The notes below the pieces were generated by a model. The model made no database searches. It saw only the letters and a program-made list of their open reading frames with translations, and was not told the origin of the DNA. Source: Devosia sp. (GTDB lineage Bacteria > Pseudomonadota > Alphaproteobacteria > Rhizobiales > Devosiaceae). Taken from it: DNA of 14,543 nt. Shown here piece by piece: positions 1-5,706 of this stretch. The DNA lies in NCBI GenBank assembly GCA_025352765.1, contig JANXSI010000137.1, forward strand, positions 1-14,543, in the 5' to 3' direction. Within the stretch, counting starts at the first letter, position 1; each line of letters starts with the position of its first letter. Made by a program: the position numbers and the translations under genes.

Positions 1-1023
1 CGAGAGCAGCCGGTCCCTGTCCATCACCGGGGCAAGGATCAGGAAAGTGAAATGGCATTTCGGACATTCGCCGCACCACAGCACGCCGTCGTGTCCGCCG
101 AGCCGGAAGTTGCGGTTGCAGCTCGAGAACACATGGTCGAAGCGAGTTTCGCGGGCAAAGAGCTTGGCGATCCGGGCCTCAGAATACGGCCGCAGCAGCG
201 AGAAATAGCTGAGCGCGCCGCCCGTCGCTTCCGCGAGCACGTCGGCGATGCGGACTTCGAAATCGAGTGATTTCGAATACTGGTGGTTCACCTCGCGGCC
301 GTCATGGACGACGTTGCCTTCGCTCGCCGAGCGCTCGTTGGAGAGAATGGCGCGAGAGTAGGAGAACAGCAGCGCTGTCAGCGCCGCGATCATCGAATTG
401 ATGGCCGTCGAGGGAACATGGCCGTTGAGGTAGCCAGGCTCCTTGCCGAGGCGGATCATCTCGGGGTCGAGCACGCGCGTCACATAGAGCGGCGTTTTAC
501 CGAGCTTGCCCACCGAGCTCAGGATCGGACCCTTGGGATTGACGGCGAACGGCGAGTAGTCGAGCCCGGCCGCCTCGAGCAGTTCGACCGAGACCAGCGA
601 ATCCTTGCCGCCGCCGATCGGCAGCAGGGCGCGGTCCCGAAGCAGCGGGGCCGGACGGCCCCTGCGGAGGTCGAGCGGCGCGTCGACGACGATCTTGCCG
701 AAATGGCTAAGGGTGTTGCGGGCGTAGAATTCGCCGAGGCCGTTGGAATAGACGTCGAGAGCGAACTCGCGGCCGGCGGCGGTCAGCGGGAAGCCGACGA
801 CAAGGCGAAGCGGGGCCGTGAGCTTGAAATAGCTGACGCCGAGAACCACCGCCGTCAGCTCGAGCAGGCGCGCGAAGGCATCGCTCGCCGCGGCATCGGC
901 ATCCGCGCCGGGCGGGAACTGCAGGGTCTCGGTGAAACGAAGATCGCCCAGCGCATAGGGGAAGCGCGCGACGCCGGTCGCGGCGTCGTAGGCGGGGGCT
1001 TCGATGTGGAAGTCGGCAGTCAA
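1..1023 (-). CDS. murL: MurL-type UDP-MurNAc-L-Ala-L-Glu epimerase, C-terminus cut off by window edge
   Basis: The minus strand is open from a TTG at 1023-1021 to the left edge: 341 codons, no stop, so the 3' end lies outside. The family is usually somewhat over 400 residues. Visible features are an N-terminal domain (about 1-130), a PP-loop-like GGGKDS (137-142), SVGKLG (170-175), LSNERSASEGN (227-237), HQYSKS (247-252) and CGECPKC (317-323). This set fits MurL, which uses ATP, released as AMP and diphosphate, to epimerise the terminal L-Glu of UDP-MurNAc-L-Ala-L-Glu to D-Glu in the cytoplasm. It works with MurD2 and replaces the MurI/MurD route. No ATG is available: upstream codons run into an inverted repeat and then an in-frame TGA near 1150. 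The TTG has a purine-rich stretch (AAGGACGAGGA) about 12 nt upstream. The family call comes from recalled motifs; another PP-loop family is possible but less likely. Confidence 0.66.
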   Translation of the reverse strand, partial: MTADFHIEAPAYDAATGVARFPYALGDLRFTETLQFPPGADADAAASDAFARLLELTAVVLGVSYFKLTAPLRLVVGFPLTAAGREFALDVYSNGLGEFYARNTLSHFGKIVVDAPLDLRRGRPAPLLRDRALLPIGGGKDSLVSVELLEAAGLDYSPFAVNPKGPILSSVGKLGKTPLYVTRVLDPEMIRLGKEPGYLNGHVPSTAINSMIAALTALLFSYSRAILSNERSASEGNVVHDGREVNHQYSKSLDFEVRIADVLAEATGGALSYFSLLRPYSEARIAKLFARETRFDHVFSSCNRNFRLGGHDGVLWCGECPKCHFTFLILAPVMDRDRLLS

Positions 1024-1036
1024 TTGCGCGCCCGGT

Positions 1037-1123
1037 CCTCGTCCTTCGACAGGCTCAGGATGAGGACCTCCCGGACGTTCCGGAGCCCTGCTGCCCTCAT
1101 GGTGAGCCTGTCGAACCACGAGG
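1037..1123. repeat. REP-like inverted repeat pair, about 87 bp
   Basis: Two 30-nt arms at 1037-1066 and 1094-1123 are imperfect reverse complements, with about 26 of 30 positions matching. Both share the core TTCGACAGGCTCA. The 27-nt loop holds a smaller CCGGA/TCCGG inverted repeat, so the transcript could fold into one long branched hairpin. It fills the gap between the phosphoesterase stop and the murL start. The composition and symmetry match dispersed extragenic palindromes common in alphaproteobacteria. It could act as a transcription attenuator or mRNA stabiliser, but that is inference. Confidence 0.75.
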
Positions 1124-1138
1124 GCGAGTCGAGATCGT

Positions 1139-2032
1139 TCAATAGATTCTGAGACTCAACCTCAGCACAATATCGGGGCTGAGGCGCTGAAAGCCAAATT
1201 CGCGCATCGTGCAGCTCCAGGTGGTGCCCAGCCGCTCGACCTTGAACAGGTTGTAGCGCGCCGGATCCTCGCCGCCATCCTCGCCCTGCGCGGCCCCGGC
1301 GGCGGCAACGCCCACCACCGGCACGTCGCCGTTGAGGCCGGGAATGGCAAAGATCGTCGATTTGTGGGTGTGACCGTGGAGGATCAGTTCGGCGCCGTGC
1401 GTCGCCACCTGCTCGCGCAGCAGTTTTGCGCCGTAAAGCCCGAGTCGCGGGTGGCGCGCCTCGAGGTTGGGTGGGTGGTGGATCAGGATGACGCGGAAAT
1501 AGCCCGCCTCGCCCATGAGCTTGAGGATGCGGCCGAGCCGCTCGGCTTGGTCCTGTTCGAACCGGCCCAGCGCGAAGCCGGGCGGTGAGGTGACCGAACT
1601 GGTGCAGGAAATGACCGCGATATCGCCGACGCGGCGGACGAACGGAAACTGCGCGGCGTCGAGGGTTTCCCCCCGCATGTAGTCGCCCCAGCGGTCGTTG
1701 TTGTAGCCGAACGAGGGCTTCAGGTAGGAATCGTGATTGCCCGGCGACACGCACACGGTTTCGGTTGGCCCGACTGTCTGCAGCCAGTTCCACGCGGTGT
1801 TGGCCTCTGGCTCGAGGCCCAGATTGACGAGATCGCCGGTGACGGCGACGAAATCGGGGGTCTGCTCGCGCATGTGGCGCACGAGATTGGTGAGGCCCTC
1901 GCCCGAGAGCGTCGCCTGCCGCCGGAACCGCCAGTTCAAATAGCCGGTGATGCGCTTGTTGAGCAGTTCGGTCCATTTCACCGGCGGCATCGGCGCCAGG
2001 TGAACGTCGGAAATGTGAGCAAGCAGGGTCAT
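1139..2032 (-). CDS. Calcineurin-like metallophosphoesterase
   Basis: A 297-residue cytoplasmic protein with the full metallophosphoesterase motif series: D9-x-H11, G66-D67-L-V-N70, G98-N-H-D101, H185-H186 and G220-H-T-H223. These residues bind two metal ions and hydrolyse phosphate mono- or diesters. The substrate cannot be read from sequence; the size is compatible with Icc-like cyclic-nucleotide phosphodiesterases and with general phosphatases of this fold. I chose the ATG at 2032 because the conserved first strand (LLAHISDVH) begins right after it. The in-frame start at 2122 would add 30 poorly conserved-looking residues and leave only 5 bp to the divergent Nudix gene. No strong ribosome site is visible. 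It is followed by the inverted repeat and the murL-type gene on the same strand, so co-transcription is possible. Confidence 0.85.
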   Translation of the reverse strand: MTLLAHISDVHLAPMPPVKWTELLNKRITGYLNWRFRRQATLSGEGLTNLVRHMREQTPDFVAVTGDLVNLGLEPEANTAWNWLQTVGPTETVCVSPGNHDSYLKPSFGYNNDRWGDYMRGETLDAAQFPFVRRVGDIAVISCTSSVTSPPGFALGRFEQDQAERLGRILKLMGEAGYFRVILIHHPPNLEARHPRLGLYGAKLLREQVATHGAELILHGHTHKSTIFAIPGLNGDVPVVGVAAAGAAQGEDGGEDPARYNLFKVERLGTTWSCTMREFGFQRLSPDIVLRLSLRIY

Positions 2033-2065
2033 TGCGCCGGGTAATGCCACGCCAAGCCCGACAAG

Positions 2066-2096
2066 AAAATGGCTGATGTCGCCGGGCGGCCATTTT
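2066..2096. promoter_or_regulatory. Inverted repeat AAAATGGC-N15-GCCATTTT in a divergent intergenic region
   Basis: Two perfect 8-bp arms at 2066-2073 and 2089-2096 lie 15 bp apart in the 95-bp gap between the divergent phosphoesterase and Nudix genes. The arms are the most A+T-rich part of the gap. They could be a regulator site serving both promoters or a hairpin in the phosphoesterase leader. No regulator is implied by the sequence. Confidence 0.35.
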
Positions 2097-2127
2097 GCAG
2101 GCGCGGCTGGGCTGCTAGGCACGGGGC

Positions 2128-2610
2128 ATGGATGAAGATTCAGCCCTCCGCCCCTGGCAACGGATCAGGACCCGACTGCACCTGTTCCTTACCGGTGTCC
2201 GCAAGCGCCTGACCGTCGGGGTTCGCGCCGTGCTGGTCGACGGCGACCGTGTGCTGCTGATCAAGCACACCTACGCGCCCGGCTGGCAGTTTCCGGGCGG
2301 CGGGGTGGAGCCGGGTGAGACCGCAGAGCTCGCCGCGGCTCGCGAGACGTTCGAGGAAACCGGCTATCAGGTCAAGGGCCGTCCGCAACTGCTAGGCTTC
2401 TACCTCAATCGCATCGCTGGCGGCCGTCGCGACCACGTCGCGGTCTATGTCTGGCGCGATTTTCGCAATGCGAAGTCGTTCAAGCCGAATCTGGAGATCG
2501 CCGAGTGCGCGTGGTTCGCACTCGATGCCCTGCCGCCGGACGTGGGCAAGGGCACGGCGCGGCGGATCGCCGAACTGCTGGGGCAGGGGGATCCGGCCAG
2601 CGAGTGGTAG
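2128..2610 (+). CDS. Nudix hydrolase domain protein
   Basis: A 160-residue protein with a canonical Nudix box at 58-80: G58-x5-E64-x7-R72-E73-x2-E76-E77-x-G79-Y80. The two glutamates of the REXXEE core bind the catalytic Mg2+. The family hydrolyses nucleoside diphosphates linked to another moiety. The lead-in PGWQFPGG (51-58) is typical. An extra N-terminal segment of about 28 basic residues (RIRTRLHLFLTGVRKRL) precedes the fold and may be amphipathic. The substrate cannot be assigned; nothing marks it as MutT, RppH or an ADP-ribose pyrophosphatase. The ATG at 2128 has only a weak G-rich upstream element (ACGGGG). It is divergent from the phosphoesterase and is followed after 36 bp by the toxin-antitoxin pair. 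Confidence 0.85.
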   Translation: MDEDSALRPWQRIRTRLHLFLTGVRKRLTVGVRAVLVDGDRVLLIKHTYAPGWQFPGGGVEPGETAELAAARETFEETGYQVKGRPQLLGFYLNRIAGGRRDHVAVYVWRDFRNAKSFKPNLEIAECAWFALDALPPDVGKGTARRIAELLGQGDPASEW

Positions 2611-2613
2611 TAT

Positions 2614-2642
2614 TTTACATTGCGTATCTCATGGGATACATA
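2614..2642 (+). promoter_or_regulatory. Candidate toxin-antitoxin promoter with palindromic operator
   Basis: The palindrome GTATCTCATGGGATAC at 2624-2639 matches its reverse complement at 14 of 16 positions. It lies 7 bp before the toxin start, where HigA/RelB-type antitoxins usually bind to repress their own operon. A possible promoter overlaps it: TTTACA (2614-2619), a 17-bp spacer, TACATA (2637-2642). This predicts a start point almost at the ATG, so the transcript would be nearly leaderless. That fits the missing Shine-Dalgarno but is inference. Confidence 0.45.
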
Positions 2643-2646
2643 AGCG

Positions 2647-2943
2647 ATGTTGGAAGTAAGGCAGACGGCAGTTTTCGAGAAGTGGTTGCGTGACCTGCGC
2701 GACGATAGGGCAAGGTCGATCATTCAACTTAGGCTTGATCGGCTGGCCACAGGTCATGTGGGTGACTTCAAAAGCGTCGGCGGCGGAGTAGGCGAACTTC
2801 GAGTCCACTTTGGACCTGGATACCGATTGTACTTCCTGAGAGAGGGGGAAGTCGTGATCGTACTGCTATGCGGCGGACGCAAAGCCGATCAAAGACGCGA
2901 CATTGAAAGAGCTATAGCGCTAGCCCATTCGTGGAGAACCTAG
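2647..2943 (+). CDS. Type II toxin, RelE/HigB-like (addiction module killer protein family)
   Basis: A 98-residue basic protein with the RelE/ParE-superfamily layout. The N-terminus MLEVRQTAVFEKWLRDLRD is typical of the family, ELRVHFGPGYRLYF (50-63) forms the central strands, and LLCGGRKADQRRDIERA (73-89) is the C-terminal signature. Members generally cleave ribosome-bound mRNA, and neutralisation is by the downstream antitoxin. The TAG stop is directly followed by the antitoxin ATG, in the toxin-first order seen for higBA. No Shine-Dalgarno precedes the start, which may limit toxin output or reflect a leaderless message. Base composition looks clearly lower in G+C than the neighbours, consistent with horizontal acquisition. 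The gene appears intact. Target and activity are inferred from the family. Confidence 0.85.
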   Translation: MLEVRQTAVFEKWLRDLRDDRARSIIQLRLDRLATGHVGDFKSVGGGVGELRVHFGPGYRLYFLREGEVVIVLLCGGRKADQRRDIERAIALAHSWRT

Positions 2944-3246
2944 ATGCCCCTTGAGACCACAAAGTATGACACTGCCGACTACCTCAAGACGGCAAAGCAG
3001 ATTGCATTCTACCTTGAGGCGGCGTTCGACGATGGAGACCCGGCGCTGATCACTTTGGCGCTTGGCAATATTGCCCGCTCCGAAGGCATGACTGACGTGG
3101 CCAAGGCCGCCGGCCTCACCCGTGCGAGCCTCTACAAGGCCCTGTCGGCCGAGGGCAATCCTGAGTTCGCCACGGTGCTCAAGGTGATCCAGGCGCTTGG
3201 CCTGAAGCTCACGATCGCGCCTGCGGTCGATTCAGAAGCCGCTTGA
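2944..3246 (+). CDS. Type II antitoxin with helix-turn-helix, HigA-like
   Basis: A 100-residue protein of the addiction-module antidote family that partners RelE/HigB-like killers. A helix-turn-helix lies at about 48-67 (GMTDVAKAAGLTRASLYKAL), followed by the family-typical NPEFATVLKVIQALGLKL (72-89). The N-terminal half, about 1-45, should wrap the toxin. The ATG directly abuts the toxin stop, and a GGAG 8 nt upstream inside the toxin gene gives a better ribosome site than the toxin has, favouring antitoxin excess. It probably represses the operon through the palindrome at 2624-2639. It ends 4 bp before the stop of the convergent reductase gene, so the module sits in the gap without damaging either neighbour. 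Confidence 0.85.
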   Translation: MPLETTKYDTADYLKTAKQIAFYLEAAFDDGDPALITLALGNIARSEGMTDVAKAAGLTRASLYKALSAEGNPEFATVLKVIQALGLKLTIAPAVDSEAA

Positions 3247-3250
3247 TCGC

Positions 3251-4219
3251 CTAGAGAAAATCCAGCTCCGGCCCGATCGGAACGATCTGGGTCGGGTTGA
3301 TGCGGGTGTGGCTCCAGTAATAGTGCGTCTTGATGTGGTCGATGAAGATCGTCTCGCGTACGCCGGGCGTTGCGACCAGGCCCTTGAGATAGTGCGAGAT
3401 GTGCGGGTAGTCGGCGATCTGGCGGATGTTGCATTTGAAGTGGCCGAAATACACGGCATCGAAGCGCGCCAGCGTGGTGAACAGTCGCCAGTCGGCTTCG
3501 GTGACGCGGTCCCCGGCGAGATAGGCGCTCTGACCGAGAATGTGCTCGATCCAGTCGAGTGAGGCGAAGAGCTCGTTGGCAGCCTTTTCGTAGACCGCCT
3601 GCTTGGTGGCAAAGCCCGCCTTGTAGACGCCGTTGTTGACGGTGTCGTAGACGCGCTTGTTGATGGCGTCGATCTCGAGCCGCAGCGCCTCGGGGTAATA
3701 GTCGTCGTCGTTGCCGGTCAGACCGTCGAAGGCCGAGTTGAACATCCGGATGATCTCGGCGCTCTCGTTGCTGACGATGGTCTGGCGCTGCTTGTCCCAG
3801 AGCACCGGGACGGTGACTCGGCCGGTGTGGTCGGGCTTGGCCTTCTGGTAGATGTTGTAGAGGAATTCCGAGCCGTAGAAGCTGTCGCCGGTCGAGCCTT
3901 CGTCGGTCTTGAACGACCAGCCGGTTTCGTCCGGCATCTTCGGCGACACCACCGAGACGGTAATCAGGTCCTCAAGGCTCTTCAGCGCGCGGAAGATCAG
4001 CGTGCGGTGGGCCCAGGGGCAGGCGTATGACACATAGAGGTGGTAGCGCCCGGCCTCGGCCGGAAAGCCGCCTTCGCCGGTCGGACCCGCGGCGCCGTCC
4101 GGGGTGATCCAGTTGCGGAACGGGGCTTCGCTACGCACGAAGGCGCCACCGGTCTTGGCGGTGTCGTACCATTCGGTGGACCAGCGCCCATCGACCAATT
4201 GTCCCACAATCGTCTCCAT
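3251..4219 (-). CDS. yqjG: Glutathionyl-hydroquinone reductase (Xi-class glutathione transferase)
   Basis: A 322-residue cytoplasmic enzyme. The N-terminus (GQLVDGRWSTEWYDT, then FRNWITPDG and GPTGEGGF) closely follows E. coli YqjG as I recall it. The catalytic motif is C67-P-W-A-H-R72, with Cys rather than Tyr or Ser as in other transferases. A thioredoxin-like domain covers about 55-155, and the all-helical GST C-terminal domain about 165-315, including the family-typical YFGHFKCN. These enzymes use glutathione to reduce glutathionyl-hydroquinones to hydroquinones, a cleanup step for quinone and aromatic metabolites. The ATG at 4219 is preferred over an in-frame GTG at 4240, because conserved sequence starts just after the ATG. 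No terminator is visible in the 4-bp gap to the convergent antitoxin gene. Confidence 0.93.
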   Translation of the reverse strand: METIVGQLVDGRWSTEWYDTAKTGGAFVRSEAPFRNWITPDGAAGPTGEGGFPAEAGRYHLYVSYACPWAHRTLIFRALKSLEDLITVSVVSPKMPDETGWSFKTDEGSTGDSFYGSEFLYNIYQKAKPDHTGRVTVPVLWDKQRQTIVSNESAEIIRMFNSAFDGLTGNDDDYYPEALRLEIDAINKRVYDTVNNGVYKAGFATKQAVYEKAANELFASLDWIEHILGQSAYLAGDRVTEADWRLFTTLARFDAVYFGHFKCNIRQIADYPHISHYLKGLVATPGVRETIFIDHIKTHYYWSHTRINPTQIVPIGPELDFL

Positions 4220-4231
4220 TTCGTCGTGTCG

Positions 4232-4248
4232 GTGCCTCACTTAGGCAC
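4232..4248. promoter_or_regulatory. Inverted repeat GTGCCT-N5-AGGCAC upstream of the hydroquinone reductase
   Basis: Perfect 6-bp arms separated by 5 bp lie 13 bp upstream of the reductase ATG. It could be an operator for a quinone- or electrophile-sensing repressor, or a small hairpin near the ribosome site. It is short enough that chance cannot be dismissed. Confidence 0.3.
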
Positions 4249-4333
4249 TCGGATCGCCGTCGGCAATCTTGCAGGGACCGTTCATCATCCGTGGATGTTT
4301 TTGGCAATGGTCTTGAAATGGGAGCAGGGGTCC

Positions 4334-4411
4334 ATGATTTCTCGTTTACGCGTTGCCCCTGTGGTGGTACTGCGATTTTCAGACGCTAGGAGGCGTCCAG
4401 GATGGAGATAG
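4334..4411 (+). CDS. Candidate leader peptide, 25 residues (uORF1)
   Basis: The ATG at 4334 follows a GGGAG by about 9 nt and encodes 25 residues, MISRLRVAPVVVLRFSDA followed by RRRPGWR. It is rich in Val/Leu and Arg. The Arg codons AGG-AGG (4388-4393) and the AGA before the stop are rare codons in such a G+C-rich genome. The AGG-AGG pair is at once the Shine-Dalgarno of the next small ORF, whose start lies 10 nt inside the end of this one. Rare codons and the VVVL run are where ribosomes could pause in response to charged tRNA or a ligand. It is too short to be judged by composition; conservation would decide. Confidence 0.4.
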   Translation: MISRLRVAPVVVLRFSDARRRPGWR

Positions 4412-4437
4412 TCGTTCACGTGACCCGACGACCGTAA
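4402..4437 (+). CDS. Candidate leader peptide, 11 residues (uORF2)
   Basis: The ATG at 4402 has a perfect AGGAGG (4388-4393) with an optimal 8-nt spacer and encodes MEIVVHVTRRP. The TAA stop sits in the loop of hairpin C (CGACC-GTAAAA-GGTCG), directly before the strong hairpin D. A ribosome terminating here would melt hairpin C, and one stalled on the Val or Arg codons would leave it able to form. This is the best ribosome-binding site in the neighbourhood, better than that of the GNAT gene, so the short ORF is probably translated. Role as a sensor or attenuator peptide is inference. Confidence 0.45.
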   Translation: MEIVVHVTRRP

Positions 4438-4505
4438 AAGGTCGGGAGCCGGCTTTGTCGAAAGCCGGCGTGTTTGTCCTCACTCGTTTTCTGGACCAGC
4501 CTCAC

Positions 4506-5066
4506 ATGATCGCTCCGTCTCTCGTCTCGGCCGCGCCGTCGGCCCCTCCGCAATCTGCCGCGCCCACTTTGCGCTTTGCCACTCCCGATGACGATCAGTT
4601 CGTCGCGGACTTGCAGGAACTGGCGTTCGGCCCCGGCCGCTTCGCCCGCACCGCCTATCGGGTGCGCGAGCGCTTCCAGATCGACCCCACCCTGTCACTG
4701 ATCGCCGAAGTCGATGGCGTGCGCAGCGGCTCGGTGTGGATGACGCCGATCTCGATCGGCGGCATTGACGGCTGGATGCTGGGACCGCTCGCCACCCATC
4801 CCGATTTCCGCAAGCGCGGCGCCGGCAAGATGCTGGCCATCGAAGTCACCCGCATCGCGCTCGAGCGCGGCACGGGGAGCTTTGTGGTGCTGGTCGGCGA
4901 TCGCGACTATTATTGCCCCCTCGGCTGGCAGCCGACCACGCCCGGCGCCATCCAGTGGCCCGGCCCGGTCGACCCCAGCCGCGTGCTGCTGTTTTCGGAC
5001 GACAAGACGCTCGCCACCCGGATCAAGGGACCGATCGCGCCGTTCGGGGCCGCCCAACAAGCCTGA
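4506..5066 (+). CDS. GNAT family N-acetyltransferase, YhbS-like
   Basis: A 186-residue protein. Residues 21-30 (TLRFATPDDD) give the usual first strand and helix. The acetyl-CoA site is LGPLATHPDFRKRGAGKML (92-110), with R102-K-R-G-A-G107 as the pyrophosphate-binding loop. FVVLVGDRDYYCPLGW (126-141) matches the YhbS-type C-terminal signature. The substrate is unknown. The ATG at 4506 was chosen because the upstream in-frame extension to 4353 runs through the structured leader and has no domain character. The start has only a weak GGA 10 nt upstream, which can be paired away in the leader. The next gene starts 10 bp downstream, so this is the first gene of a three-gene operon. My recollection is that related acetyltransferase genes in rhizobia lie next to an ornithine decarboxylase; none is present here. 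Confidence 0.85.
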   Translation: MIAPSLVSAAPSAPPQSAAPTLRFATPDDDQFVADLQELAFGPGRFARTAYRVRERFQIDPTLSLIAEVDGVRSGSVWMTPISIGGIDGWMLGPLATHPDFRKRGAGKMLAIEVTRIALERGTGSFVVLVGDRDYYCPLGWQPTTPGAIQWPGPVDPSRVLLFSDDKTLATRIKGPIAPFGAAQQA

Positions 5067-5076
5067 GGTCCGTGCA

Positions 5077-5706
5077 TTGCCGGCAGCCGATGAACTGATC
5101 GAACGAATCAGGCTTCGGCTGCTGCCCGACCCGCAGGCGGCCGAAGTGCTGGCGACGCTCGTCCCCGACTGGGCGCCCGAAGGCGGGTTTTCGAGCCCGC
5201 CGCGAGATGCGGCGGTGCTGGTGGCGATCGTGCGCCGGGGCGAGGCCCTGTCCGTCCTTTATACCGAGCGCTCTCCGGCGCTCCGCTCGCATTCGGGCCA
5301 GATCGCGTTTCCGGGCGGCAAGATCGACCCGGGCGATGCCGGGCCCGGCGATGCAGCGCTGCGCGAGGCCAACGAAGAGGTCGGGCTCGATCGCGCCGAC
5401 GCGCGAATTCTCGGCTACCTGCCGGCCTATTTCACCGGATCGAACTATATGATCACCCCGGTCGTTGCCGAAGTAACTCCGGGCCGTGAGTTCATGCCCA
5501 ATCCGGATGAGGTGAAATCGGTGTTCGAGGTCCCGCTGGCGCGGCTGATGCGCGACGACAGTTTTGGCACGTTCCGTATCCGGCGACAGGAGGTCGAGCA
5601 CACCACCTGGCAGATCGATCACGAGGGGCAGCTGATCTGGGGGATCACCGGCAATTTGACCCGGCGCTTCTACGATCTGGTGCTCAAGGACGAGGGGGCG
5701 ATGTGA
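5077..5706 (+). CDS. CoA pyrophosphatase, Nudix family (NudL/YeaB-like)
   Basis: A 209-residue Nudix protein carrying the UPF0035 signature before and inside the Nudix box: LYTERSPALRSHSGQIAFPG (61-80), then GGK-x-D and ALREANEEVGL (94-104). The signature defines enzymes that split CoA and its oxidised or acyl forms into 3',5'-ADP and 4'-phosphopantetheine. R96-E97 and E100-E101 are the metal-binding core. The likely start is TTG at 5077: a TGAGGT at 5064-5069, overlapping the GNAT stop, lies 7 nt upstream, and no ATG fits before the conserved N-terminal helix (DELIERIRLRLLP). The frame is open further upstream, but that part overlaps the GNAT gene and is a shadow. Its last 4 nt overlap the cca start, indicating translational coupling. 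Confidence 0.88.
   Translation: MPAADELIERIRLRLLPDPQAAEVLATLVPDWAPEGGFSSPPRDAAVLVAIVRRGEALSVLYTERSPALRSHSGQIAFPGGKIDPGDAGPGDAALREANEEVGLDRADARILGYLPAYFTGSNYMITPVVAEVTPGREFMPNPDEVKSVFEVPLARLMRDDSFGTFRIRRQEVEHTTWQIDHEGQLIWGITGNLTRRFYDLVLKDEGAM

Larger units (their letters stand above)
4321..4500 (+). promoter_or_regulatory. Structured leader candidate with two overlapping upstream ORFs and several hairpins
   Basis: Between the reductase and the GNAT gene lies a dense set of elements. Hairpin A pairs CAGGGG (4325-4330) with CCCCTG (4356-4361). Hairpin B pairs GACGC (4382-4386) with GCGTC (4393-4397), its loop and 3' arm containing AGGAGG. Hairpin C is CGACC/GGTCG around a GTAAAA loop (about 4428-4445). 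Hairpin D is a perfect 9-bp GCCGGCTTT/AAAGCCGGC stem with a GTCG loop (4448-4469). GGTCCA (4329-4334) can also pair with TGGACC (4492-4497), closing the whole region and covering the only weak Shine-Dalgarno (GGA) before the GNAT ATG at 4506. Two short ORFs with ribosome sites lie inside. This is the architecture of a translation-coupled leader. It may belong to a known alphaproteobacterial leader such as the speF element (RF00518), which I could not check. Confidence 0.5.

Noticed and set aside
52..1152. Long plus-strand open frames over the left edge (52-270 and 283-1152)
   Set aside because: They are Arg/Glu-rich shadows antisense to the murL-type frame, which carries real motifs.
4448..4475. 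Hairpin D of the leader as a classical intrinsic terminator
   Set aside because: The stem is strong, but the following sequence (GTGTTTGTCC) lacks a proper U-tract, so it is kept only as part of the leader.
4353..4505. N-terminal extension of the GNAT protein
   Set aside because: It translates the structured leader, has no domain character and is out of keeping with family length.
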